Assembly (NCBI GenBank): GCA_003661945.1
Contig: QMXC01000099.1
Span: 1 to 5,212, forward strand
From: Candidatus Bathyarchaeota archaeon
GTDB lineage: Archaea > Thermoproteota > Bathyarchaeia > Bathyarchaeales > UBA233
DNA length: 5,212 nucleotides
Reading direction: 5' to 3'
The translations under genes and the position numbers were made by a program. Of the stretch, positions 1 to 5,212 are shown in pieces. Each line of letters opens with the position of its first letter. Position 1 is the stretch's first letter. A model generated the notes under the pieces. It had not been told where the DNA came from, did no database searches, and saw only the letters and a program-made list of their open reading frames with translations.

Positions 1-356
1 AAATGCAGCACGCAGTCAGGATTCGGGGAAAAACGCGTAACTATTCGCTCATATTTCTCGGCGTTCGGCAACGGCGGAAGCCCCTTCACCCTTTCTTCAG
101 CCTTCTTCGCTGCTAGGAGCTCTGGCCATTTCTCCTCTATGGTTTTCTGCTGTTCGGGTAGACTCAAACGGTTAACATATGCTACTACTTCTTTTACGGT
201 AGCTGCAACTCGTTTTATTTCGGCTTTTAGTTGAGGCTTCTCTGCGAGAATTCTGCCCATCACTGAGGATTCGCGGGCTTTTCCTTCATGTTGAACCGCG
301 TTTAAGAGAGCAAATTTTAGAATTAAGGCTTTTATCTCTTCGTTCGGCTTTTTCAA
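1..356 (-). CDS. gltX: Glutamyl-tRNA synthetase, archaeal type, N-terminal part (cut by window start)
   Basis: This gene encodes the class I synthetase that charges tRNA with glutamate in the cytoplasm. In many archaea it also charges tRNA-Gln for later amidation by GatDE. Only the first 118 codons lie in the window. Translation by hand gives an N-terminal helical region typical of archaeal and eukaryotic GluRS (AVQHEGKA near 20-27, VMGRIL near 32-37), then the linker KGLPPLPNAEK (91-101) and RFSPNPDCVLH (108-118). The last His is the first residue of the HIGH-type ATP-binding signature, so the catalytic domain begins exactly at the window edge. The start is TTG at 356-354. An in-frame TAA lies two codons upstream, and the next in-frame ATG is inside the conserved region. 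A weak SD, GAGTG (369-365), sits 8 bases before the TTG. The gap to idsA is 15 bases, so it is probably co-transcribed. Family assignment is firm; the TTG start is likely. Confidence 0.93.
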   Translation of the reverse strand, partial: MKKPNEEIKALILKFALLNAVQHEGKARESSVMGRILAEKPQLKAEIKRVAATVKEVVAYVNRLSLPEQQKTIEEKWPELLAAKKAEERVKGLPPLPNAEKYERIVTRFSPNPDCVLH

Positions 357-371
357 CCGTTATGCACTCTT

Positions 372-1442
372 TCAAATTTTTCTCTGGATAAGATAGGCGG
401 CGAAGGCTCTTAATTTTTCCTTCGCTTCCGAACTGGGTAGAAGCGGGTCTATCTCGCTCCAGCTTTCCTCAACAAGTTTTTTCGCAAGGTTTTTCGCGTA
501 TTCGATTGCGCCGTATCGGGTCATTATGCCTATGGCTTCTTCTTTAAGCTTCTCATCTCGCGTGTGCATGTCGAGGATTTCAATTAACCGTTTTCTGTCC
601 TCCGGTGAAGCCTTCGAAAGCGTGTAAATTACCATGAGACTTCGTTTTCCCTCGGTGATATCTTGTCCTCGTCCTCCCTTTTTCTCCGCAAAATCGCTGC
701 TTACTATGTCGAGTAGGTCGTCTTGTATCTGGAAAGCCACTCCGATGGACTCTGCGAACCTTCCAAGCTTTTCCACAAGTTCCTCGTCTGCGTCTGCTAG
801 CACAGCAGCCATTTTCGCAGCCATCCGAGCCAGCGTTCCCGTCTTGTAAGCGCACATCTGCATGTAAGCTTTTTCATCCACACGGTCGGCGTCTGCCAAG
901 CCCTTGTGCCACGCTATGTCCATGGCTTGTCCGAGGCTAAGTTTAATCATTTCTTGCACGTAGATTTCGTAGACTTTGCTCAGTTTTTCGCTTCCAATTT
1001 GGTCTTTTTTCTCTATGAGAGGAAGCAATGGCAGGTAGTAGATGGCGTTTCCCACGTTTATGGCTATGTCTAATCCGTAAATCTTGTAGGTGCAGGGTTT
1101 TCCCCTTCGGTATTCCGACGAGTCTTCGATGTCGTCGATTATGATGGTTCCGTTGTGGATTACTTCGGGGATTATGGCAAAATCCAAATATTCCTGCGGG
1201 TTTTTCCCCAAAGCTTCACAGATTAGGAGGAAAAGCGCGGGTCTCCACCGTTTTCCCCCGCGGTCGAGGAACTCCCAGAACGGTTCTGCTATTGCCTTGT
1301 TTAACGCTTCGAGGTTATAGGCGTAACGTGGGGGAATAACTCTAAACAAAACCGCGTTTTCGTCAAACTTTCGGGGAATATACCGTTCTATTGCTTTATC
1401 TATCTTCGCCGCGTTTTCTTTCAAGAACTCTTCAACGTTCAT
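372..1442 (-). CDS. idsA: Short-chain trans-polyprenyl diphosphate synthase (GGPP synthase family)
   Basis: This enzyme condenses DMAPP/allylic diphosphates with IPP to build the isoprenoid chain of archaeal ether lipids, usually C20 GGPP. The 356-residue protein has the whole family layout: GGKRWRP (62-68, IPP binding), first Asp-rich motif DDIED (103-107) followed by RRGKP, GQAMD (171-175), KTG (200-202), second Asp-rich motif DDLLD (241-245), and DITEGKRS (261-268). No transmembrane segment is evident. The start ATG at 1442 is preferred over an in-frame ATG at 1472. It follows AAGGA at good spacing, gives the usual family N-terminus, and limits the overlap with fni to 11 bases. Residues before DDIED are HNGTIII. 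The fifth position upstream is Gly, not the aromatic that limits chain length in many archaeal GGPP synthases, and the segment resembles eukaryotic-type enzymes. The exact product length is therefore open. Family is certain; C20 specificity is inferred from context. Confidence 0.96.
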   Translation of the reverse strand: MNVEEFLKENAAKIDKAIERYIPRKFDENAVLFRVIPPRYAYNLEALNKAIAEPFWEFLDRGGKRWRPALFLLICEALGKNPQEYLDFAIIPEVIHNGTIIIDDIEDSSEYRRGKPCTYKIYGLDIAINVGNAIYYLPLLPLIEKKDQIGSEKLSKVYEIYVQEMIKLSLGQAMDIAWHKGLADADRVDEKAYMQMCAYKTGTLARMAAKMAAVLADADEELVEKLGRFAESIGVAFQIQDDLLDIVSSDFAEKKGGRGQDITEGKRSLMVIYTLSKASPEDRKRLIEILDMHTRDEKLKEEAIGIMTRYGAIEYAKNLAKKLVEESWSEIDPLLPSSEAKEKLRAFAAYLIQRKI

Positions 1443-2541
1443 TTTGCATCCTTCCGTTTTGACGCCTCGCATAAGACTCTACATCGAACCCTCTTAGCCT
1501 TAACCATTCACCTGTTTTTCCCATAATCAAAACTGGGGCTTTCGCAAGCTCCTTTATGGATGAGGCTCCCACAAGAAACATTGTATTTTTCAGTTCGTCG
1601 ATGAAGAAGCTCAATGTTTCCTTTACCTTTTCAGCTCCTTCTATCGCCGCGTGTAGCACGGGTGCGGAAATGCTTGTTAGACTGGCTCCTAGGGCTAAGG
1701 CTTTGGCTATGTGGGTTCCGCTACGTATGCCTCCGGAAGCGATTACCGGTATATTCACGGTTTCCGTGACTTCCACTATGCTCACGGCTGTGGGGATCCC
1801 CCAATCCCAAAAGTTCTCGCCGAGCCTTTTTTGGTACTCGTTTTCCGCACGGTAATATTCAACCGCTGCGAAACTTGTTCCGCCTACTCCGCTGACGTCT
1901 ATTCCCTTCACTCCCGCGGCTTCAAGCTTTTTCGCTTCTTCGCGGGCTATGCCAGCACCTGTCTCTTTGACGATAACTGGCACTTCGAGTTCTCTGGCTA
2001 TTTCCCCTATTTTTTCGAGGACTCCCGCATAGTTGGTTTCTCCTTCTGGCTGAATTGTTTCTTGCAGCGGGTTCAAATGTATCGCCAATGCGTCAGCGTC
2101 TATCATCTCCACGGCTTTTCTTGCTTCTTTTATTCCGTATCCTGCTACGAGCTGGGGGGCGCCGATGTTGGCTATCAAAAACGCGGTTGGAGCTTTCTCT
2201 CTTGCTATAGCGAAGGTTTTAGCGAGCTGCGTTTTCTCTATGGCTATCCGCTGGCTTCCAACTCCCATGCCCAAGCCTAATTCTTCAACAGCCTCGGCTA
2301 TTGCTCCGTTGATTTTTTCAGCTTCCTTTGTTCCTCCGGTTATGGCGCCTACGATGAGAGGTGCGGCGAACTTGTGGTCGAACACCACAGTGGAAGCGTC
2401 GATGCTTCTTCTCTCAATTTCAGGTAGCGCCTTATGTATGAGCTTTATGTCTTCAAATCCGGCTGTGACGTTTCTGCTTTTCACGTCTTTTTCTAGGCAT
2501 ATACGTATGTGGTCGTTTTTCCGTTTTCCAATTTCGTTCAA
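1432..2541 (-). CDS. fni: Isopentenyl-diphosphate delta-isomerase, type 2 (FMN-dependent)
   Basis: This soluble flavoenzyme interconverts IPP and DMAPP, supplying the primer for the prenyl synthase encoded just downstream. The 369-residue length is normal. Signature segments appear in order: RKNDHI (7-12, substrate binding), AITGGT (66-71), GMGVGSQR (91-98, FMN/substrate loop), HLNPLQE (155-161) with the catalytic Gln160 and metal-ligand Glu161, VKETG (191-195), DVSGVGGTSF (215-224), and ASGGIRSG (268-275, phosphate binding). All expected key residues are present, so the enzyme should be active. The start is TTG at 2541-2539, because the conserved RKND motif begins six residues later and no ATG or GTG lies before it. 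GAGGAG lies 10 bases upstream. The TTGA junction overlaps the ipk stop by 4 bases, and the 3' end overlaps idsA by 11. Both junctions indicate translational coupling in the isoprenoid operon. Confidence 0.97.
   Translation of the reverse strand: MNEIGKRKNDHIRICLEKDVKSRNVTAGFEDIKLIHKALPEIERRSIDASTVVFDHKFAAPLIVGAITGGTKEAEKINGAIAEAVEELGLGMGVGSQRIAIEKTQLAKTFAIAREKAPTAFLIANIGAPQLVAGYGIKEARKAVEMIDADALAIHLNPLQETIQPEGETNYAGVLEKIGEIARELEVPVIVKETGAGIAREEAKKLEAAGVKGIDVSGVGGTSFAAVEYYRAENEYQKRLGENFWDWGIPTAVSIVEVTETVNIPVIASGGIRSGTHIAKALALGASLTSISAPVLHAAIEGAEKVKETLSFFIDELKNTMFLVGASSIKELAKAPVLIMGKTGEWLRLRGFDVESYARRQNGRMQNER
1447..1453 (-). promoter_or_regulatory. SD (AAGGATG) deciding the ATG start of idsA
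   Basis: AAGGATG near the end of fni is 4 bases before the ATG at 1442, and its AAGGA core is 6 bases away. This favours the 1442 start over the in-frame ATG at 1472, which lies deeper inside fni and would add ten residues unlike the family N-terminus. Confidence 0.65.
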
Positions 2542-3347
2542 TGGTTGTTTTCTCCTCTGCTGATATGAGTTCCTAGAACTTTTTCGTTTTTTAAGGCTTT
2601 ATAGATTCGGTTTGGCTTCGCAGCGTTCACGATGAGGACGGGTATGCCTTTTTCAACAGCGCTTGTTAGCTCCCTAATCTTTCCAAACATCCCGCCGGTA
2701 ACGTCAACCGTTTGTGACCCGCCTACGTCTTTCTGTAGCTGTTTCAGCTTTTCTAACGTCACTTTTTTGATTAGCTTCGCGGAACTGTTTGTTTTCGGGT
2801 CAGCCGTGTATAAACCGTCTACGTCTACGCCTACAACTATTCGTTCTGCTTCGAATTTTATCGCAAGGTTCGAAACCAGCTGGTCTCCGGACAAGATGGT
2901 GAAGCCTTTCGCTAGGTCTATTACCGCGTCGCCGTATAGCACTGGGACAAAGCCTTTTTCGAGAAGCTTCGTTAGGGCTTTGTCTTGGAAAATGCGGATT
3001 CGACCTTGCTTCGTTAGTATGCACGAGGAAGGTGCAACGGTTACGGCGCACACGCCGTTTTGGATTAACGCGTTGACGAAGAGGCTGTTAAGCGTAACCA
3101 TAGCGTTGTGTGTCCAGCAGAACCCAATGTTTTGGTTTTCCGTTTTAAACCCGTCTTTTATCGCATACTCCTTCGCTATAGGGTGTCCGAAGCTTCCGCC
3201 TCCGTGAACGATTATGAGGTTCGAGACTTCTGCTCGGCGGATTTCCCCAGCCAAGCGCTTCATGGCTCGAAGGTTGGGCGTTAAAGGCTTATCTTTAAAG
3301 GTTATTGCGGAGCCGCCAACCTTGAGGACAACTGGCTTAGGGCTCAA
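2538..3347 (-). CDS. ipk: Isopentenyl phosphate kinase
   Basis: This enzyme phosphorylates isopentenyl phosphate to IPP with ATP, the last step of the archaeal variants of the mevalonate pathway. The 269-residue protein belongs to the amino acid kinase fold. Numbered from the TTG start, it shows LKVGGSAIT (8-16) with the phosphate-contacting Lys9, HGGGSFGH (48-55) whose final His55 is the catalytic His that separates IPK from other family members, ILSGDQLV (151-158), VDVDGLYTADPK (174-185, nucleotide site), and VTGGMFGK (216-223). Two starts are possible: GTG at 3356-3354, or TTG at 3347-3345. I chose TTG because TAGGTG lies exactly 6 bases before it, whereas GTG has no well-spaced SD and would sit inside that sequence. 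The choice changes only three residues. The gene overlaps mvk by 11 bases and fni by 4. With mevalonate kinase upstream and the isomerase downstream, the pathway role is clear. Confidence 0.96.
   Translation of the reverse strand: MSPKPVVLKVGGSAITFKDKPLTPNLRAMKRLAGEIRRAEVSNLIIVHGGGSFGHPIAKEYAIKDGFKTENQNIGFCWTHNAMVTLNSLFVNALIQNGVCAVTVAPSSCILTKQGRIRIFQDKALTKLLEKGFVPVLYGDAVIDLAKGFTILSGDQLVSNLAIKFEAERIVVGVDVDGLYTADPKTNSSAKLIKKVTLEKLKQLQKDVGGSQTVDVTGGMFGKIRELTSAVEKGIPVLIVNAAKPNRIYKALKNEKVLGTHISRGENNH
2552..2557 (-). promoter_or_regulatory. SD (GAGGAG) for the TTG start of fni
   Basis: GAGGAG lies in the last ipk codons, 10 bases before TTG at 2541. With the TTGA stop/start overlap it supports coupled initiation of the isomerase. 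Confidence 0.65.
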
Positions 3348-4314
3348 TTCTGGCACCTACATCGGTTTTTCTCGCAACATACGGTATTCCGCCAGCGCGT
3401 TGAATGGCTTCAGCCACGGCGTCAAGTTTGTCGTGCTCTGTTAAGGCTATCATGCATCCGCCGCCTCCGGCTCCGGTTAACTTTGCACCTAAGGCTCCGG
3501 CTTTTCGCGCTTCGCTTATAAGCCGTTCTAACGCCTCGTGGGAAACTCCTACTGCGCAGAGTAACCCGTGATTGATGTCCACGAGTTCACCTAAAGTTTC
3601 GAGGTCCTGTTGTTTTATGGCTTCTATCGCGTGTAGAACTATTTTCCTTCCGCTGCGCATTATGGGTTCTATTACTGCTGGAAACTTTTCGCGTAGCCGT
3701 CTTACCTTCGCCACCAAGTCTCGGGTTGAACGCTGAATCTGAGTGTCTCCAATAACGAGCGGAATGTCCATTTCAGCTTCTAGAGGCTTAACCCCAGTGT
3801 CCATTTGAAACAGAAGTGCCCCTCCGAAGGTTGCTATGGCTGGGTCAACTCCTGAAGGGGTTCCGTGAACCACCCGTTCAGCTTCGTATGTTATACGGAA
3901 AACTTCTTCCTTAGCTAGCTCTATGTCTAACGTTTTAGCTACAGCTAGGGCTGTGGCTGCAGCTACTGCGGCGGAAGAGCCTAATCCAGCTGCAACCGGC
4001 ACGGTTGAGCGAATCTCTATGTTCAACCCAGCGTTTCTTCCGGCGAGCTCGAAAACCTTGTCCACCACTGTTTTGACGGGTTCAAGCTTATATCTCGCGT
4101 TTTCTCCGCCTTTTTCTGGATGGAAAACTCCTTCTTCGAAGTATCCTGCGATGTTTAGATTCGCTGAGCGTGCGTAAATGCGCTTGTCGTTTCGCGTTTC
4201 AACTTTTACGTAGGCTCTTTTGTCTATAGCTAGAACTATTGCTGGTTCGCCGTATACGACGAAGTGTTCACCGAAGAGTATAACTTTGGCGGGAGCTGAG
4301 GCAACAACCCCCAA
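3337..4314 (-). CDS. mvk: Mevalonate kinase (GHMP kinase family)
   Basis: This cytoplasmic enzyme phosphorylates mevalonate to mevalonate 5-phosphate, committing carbon to isoprenoid lipids. The 325-residue length fits archaeal members. The GHMP motifs are intact: ASAPAKVILFGEH (5-17) with Lys10 in motif 1; VPVAAGLGSSAAVAAA (105-120), the ATP-binding motif 2; YEAERVVHGTPSGVDPA (143-159), containing the Mg-ligand Glu145 and catalytic Asp157; and KLTGAGGGGCMIAL (278-291), motif 3. The HGTPSGVDPA signature points to mevalonate kinase rather than homoserine or galactokinase. The start is TTG at 4314-4312, two codons after the in-frame MEMO stop, so no earlier start in this frame is possible without readthrough. 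AAAGGTG lies 8 bases upstream. The gene begins 3 bases after MEMO and overlaps ipk at its 3' end. No phosphomevalonate kinase or decarboxylase gene is present here, consistent with the IPK-dependent route. Confidence 0.97.
   Translation of the reverse strand: MGVVASAPAKVILFGEHFVVYGEPAIVLAIDKRAYVKVETRNDKRIYARSANLNIAGYFEEGVFHPEKGGENARYKLEPVKTVVDKVFELAGRNAGLNIEIRSTVPVAAGLGSSAAVAAATALAVAKTLDIELAKEEVFRITYEAERVVHGTPSGVDPAIATFGGALLFQMDTGVKPLEAEMDIPLVIGDTQIQRSTRDLVAKVRRLREKFPAVIEPIMRSGRKIVLHAIEAIKQQDLETLGELVDINHGLLCAVGVSHEALERLISEARKAGALGAKLTGAGGGGCMIALTEHDKLDAVAEAIQRAGGIPYVARKTDVGARIEP
3354..3359 (-). promoter_or_regulatory. SD (TAGGTG) favouring the TTG start of ipk
   Basis: TAGGTG, within the end of mvk, is 6 bases before the TTG at 3347. 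The competing GTG start at 3356 is part of this same sequence, and its own upstream region is SD-poor. This is why the later start was chosen. Confidence 0.6.
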
Positions 4315-4317
4315 ACA

Positions 4318-5212
4318 TTACGCACCTTTAGTGAAAGATATAGCGGCATACCCAACAACGCTTGAGTAGTCGCCAGTAATATCTCCACTGGTTCTATAAC
4401 ATAACAATTTTGCTCGTTCTGCCCCTAAAAGCTTCGCCGCGACGGTTAAAGCCGCCATAGGACCGTAACCACAACAGCTAACCCTGTACGCCTCGACGAC
4501 GGAATAAAGCTTCTCCTCGTCCATTTCCTCAACAGCCTTAACCACAATCGAATCCTTCTTCGCCGCGGCTTCCTGCGGCTCGTAATGCGTCATGTCCGAA
4601 GAAGCTATAATTAAACCATTTTTATCCTGCAAGGCTTTGGCCACCGCTCTGCCGATTTCTCTGCTTGAAGCCAAATCCTGCATCAGAAAAGCTATTGGCA
4701 CGATGCGGAAAACGTTGCCGTACAAGTATTGGAGAAACGGAAGCTGCACTTCAATGGAATGCTCATAACGGTGGGCTGTTTCATCCACGTCCAAAACGGT
4801 TGTTTCCTTTAAAATCTCGTTCGCGGTTTCGCTGTCTATTTCCACGTCGCCTAGGGGCGTACGCCAAACGCCTTCGTTCATTATTGCCAAACCGCTTCCG
4901 TAACCCGTGTGGTTAGGCCCAAAAATTACCACAACTTCGGGTTTGCCGTTTAACGCGAGCTCGTGGTATGCGTGGGCGGCTACTGGGCCTGAATACATGT
5001 ACCCGGCGTGTGGGCACACGAGTCCAACAAGTTTTTGGAGAGCTTTATCTTCGACTTTGGGAATTTCTCCCGGTCCCAGGGGGCTTAGAAAACATTGTTC
5101 TATTTGTTTTTTCAAGGCTTCCGGGTCTGCTTCATAGAAGGCTCCGGCTTGGCTTGGAAGCCTTACCTTTGCCGTTCTAGGCTCCCTCCGGCGTAAGTTT
5201 GGTTTCGAACTC
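4318..5212 (-). CDS. MEMO family protein (AmmeMemoRadiSam system protein B), 5' end unresolved
   Basis: This is a member of the MEMO1 family, structurally related to LigB-type class III non-heme iron dioxygenases. Its archaeal function is not settled. Counting from an internal TTG at 5115, it has VCPHAGYMYSGPVAAHAY (33-50), IFGPNHTGYG (64-73), HRYEHSIEVQLPFLQY (115-130), IASSDMTHYEP (170-180), SCCGYGPM (213-220) and TSGDITGDYSSVVGYAA (242-258). His36, His69, His177 and a Cys in CCGYGP match conserved putative metal-site residues. The frame stays open upstream of 5115 and encodes VRLPSQAGAFYEADPEA (5166-5116), the conserved MEMO N-terminal block, so 5115 is too late. No ATG, GTG or TTG occurs in frame between there and the window edge. 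The gene either starts beyond 5212, overlapping rpsB, or uses an unusual start. The last codons toward 5212 may therefore not be translated. The stop lies 3 bases before mvk, in the same frame. Confidence 0.93.
   Translation of the reverse strand, partial: SSKPNLRRREPRTAKVRLPSQAGAFYEADPEALKKQIEQCFLSPLGPGEIPKVEDKALQKLVGLVCPHAGYMYSGPVAAHAYHELALNGKPEVVVIFGPNHTGYGSGLAIMNEGVWRTPLGDVEIDSETANEILKETTVLDVDETAHRYEHSIEVQLPFLQYLYGNVFRIVPIAFLMQDLASSREIGRAVAKALQDKNGLIIASSDMTHYEPQEAAAKKDSIVVKAVEEMDEEKLYSVVEAYRVSCCGYGPMAALTVAAKLLGAERAKLLCYRTSGDITGDYSSVVGYAAISFTKGA
4323..4329 (-). promoter_or_regulatory. SD (AAAGGTG) supporting the TTG start of mvk
   Basis: AAAGGTG sits in the last MEMO codons, 8 bases before the TTG at 4314. 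It supports initiation at that TTG, which is the only start possible after the in-frame MEMO stop codon. Confidence 0.7.
5177..5212 (-). CDS. rpsB: Probable 30S ribosomal protein S2, last 11 codons (cut by window end)
   Basis: The minus-strand frame entering at the window edge reads EFETKLTPEGA and ends with TAG at 5179-5177. The EFExK(L/I) segment resembles the C-terminal tail I recall for archaeal S2 proteins, and rpsB is commonly the neighbour immediately upstream of MEMO and mevalonate kinase in archaea. S2 is a small-subunit ribosomal protein. Eleven residues are too few for proof, so the call rests mainly on gene-order knowledge plus this short match. If correct, the stop lies inside the open MEMO frame, so the junction is overlapping or directly abutting. 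Confidence 0.5.
   Translation of the reverse strand, partial: EFETKLTPEGA
5185..5189 (-). promoter_or_regulatory. Strong SD-like GGAGG at the rpsB-MEMO junction
   Basis: A perfect GGAGG lies in the last codons of the probable rpsB. It is placed as a ribosome binding site for MEMO, yet no ATG, GTG or TTG follows at a usable distance in the MEMO frame. The codon 9 bases downstream is ACG (5175-5173), which would put the conserved VRLPSQAGAFY block a few residues from the start. Whether the site is used is unknown. Confidence 0.45.

Noticed and set aside
357..371. A terminator or promoter in the idsA-gltX gap
   Set aside because: Only 15 bases separate the genes, with no T-run and no TATA-like box, so the gap is just large enough for a weak ribosome binding site.
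1443..1472. An upstream in-frame ATG at 1472 as the idsA start
   Set aside because: It would add MRGVKTEGCK, unlike the family N-terminus, and deepen the overlap with fni to 41 bases, whereas ATG at 1442 has a well-spaced SD.
1711..2280. A 189-codon open frame on the plus strand, antisense to fni
   Set aside because: It is fully inside fni, rich in Phe, Tyr, Ser and Cys as expected from reading the reverse of codons in a conserved enzyme, and has no motif or independent signal.
2165..2563. A 132-codon plus-strand frame across the ipk-fni junction
   Set aside because: It is antisense to two genes with intact catalytic motifs and has no recognised domain; the apparent hydrophobic stretches come from antisense Ala/Ile/Leu codons.
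2632..3207. A 191-codon open frame on the plus strand, antisense to ipk
   Set aside because: It lies entirely within the well-supported ipk gene, shows no recognisable domain, and its Ser/Phe/Pro-rich composition is that of a complementary-strand shadow.
5113..5115. TTG at 5115 as the MEMO start
   Set aside because: It would discard the conserved AGAFYEADP block encoded in the same frame just upstream, and it has no convincing SD.
1..5212. A defence system, CRISPR array, insertion sequence or other mobile element
   Set aside because: Every stretch is accounted for by conserved core genes in one direction, and no direct or inverted repeats or transposase or integrase motifs were seen.

Overview
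The window is a dense, single-direction block of archaeal housekeeping genes, all on the minus strand. The organism is an archaeon. The evidence is the partial-mevalonate-pathway pair mevalonate kinase plus isopentenyl phosphate kinase, a type 2 IPP isomerase, a trans-prenyltransferase of the kind that makes archaeal lipid precursors, an archaeal-type glutamyl-tRNA synthetase, and a MEMO-family gene next to what looks like the end of ribosomal protein S2. Frequent TTG starts preceded by Shine-Dalgarno (SD) sequences, and the absence of an RNase J gene between fni and idsA (where I recall one in many euryarchaeal methanogens), make a TACK-type lineage such as Bathyarchaeia plausible. That placement is inference only.

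Reading in the direction of transcription, from high to low coordinates: the last codons of a probable rpsB (5212-5177); a MEMO/AmmeMemoRadiSam protein B gene whose N-terminus is not resolved in the window (to 4318); mevalonate kinase (4314-3337); isopentenyl phosphate kinase (3347-2538); type 2 isopentenyl-diphosphate isomerase (2541-1432); a polyprenyl diphosphate synthase (1442-372); and the first 118 residues of glutamyl-tRNA synthetase (356 to the window start). Junctions are overlaps of about 4 to 36 bases or gaps of 3 and 15 bases. There is no room for internal promoters or terminators between genes, and no stretch over 300 bases lacks a gene. The whole window is therefore probably one operon with coupled translation.

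The four middle genes form a pathway. Mevalonate kinase makes mevalonate 5-phosphate. Enzymes outside the window convert this to isopentenyl phosphate, which IPK phosphorylates to IPP. Fni interconverts IPP and DMAPP, and IdsA condenses them into the C20 (or longer) prenyl diphosphate used for ether lipids. Translation genes (rpsB, gltX) flank the pathway, and MEMO, whose archaeal role is unsettled, sits at the junction.

I see no mobile element, CRISPR array, RNA gene or repeat. The points worth a second look are the missing canonical start of MEMO, the nearly universal non-ATG starts, and the residue composition next to the first aspartate-rich motif of the prenyl synthase, which bears on its product length.
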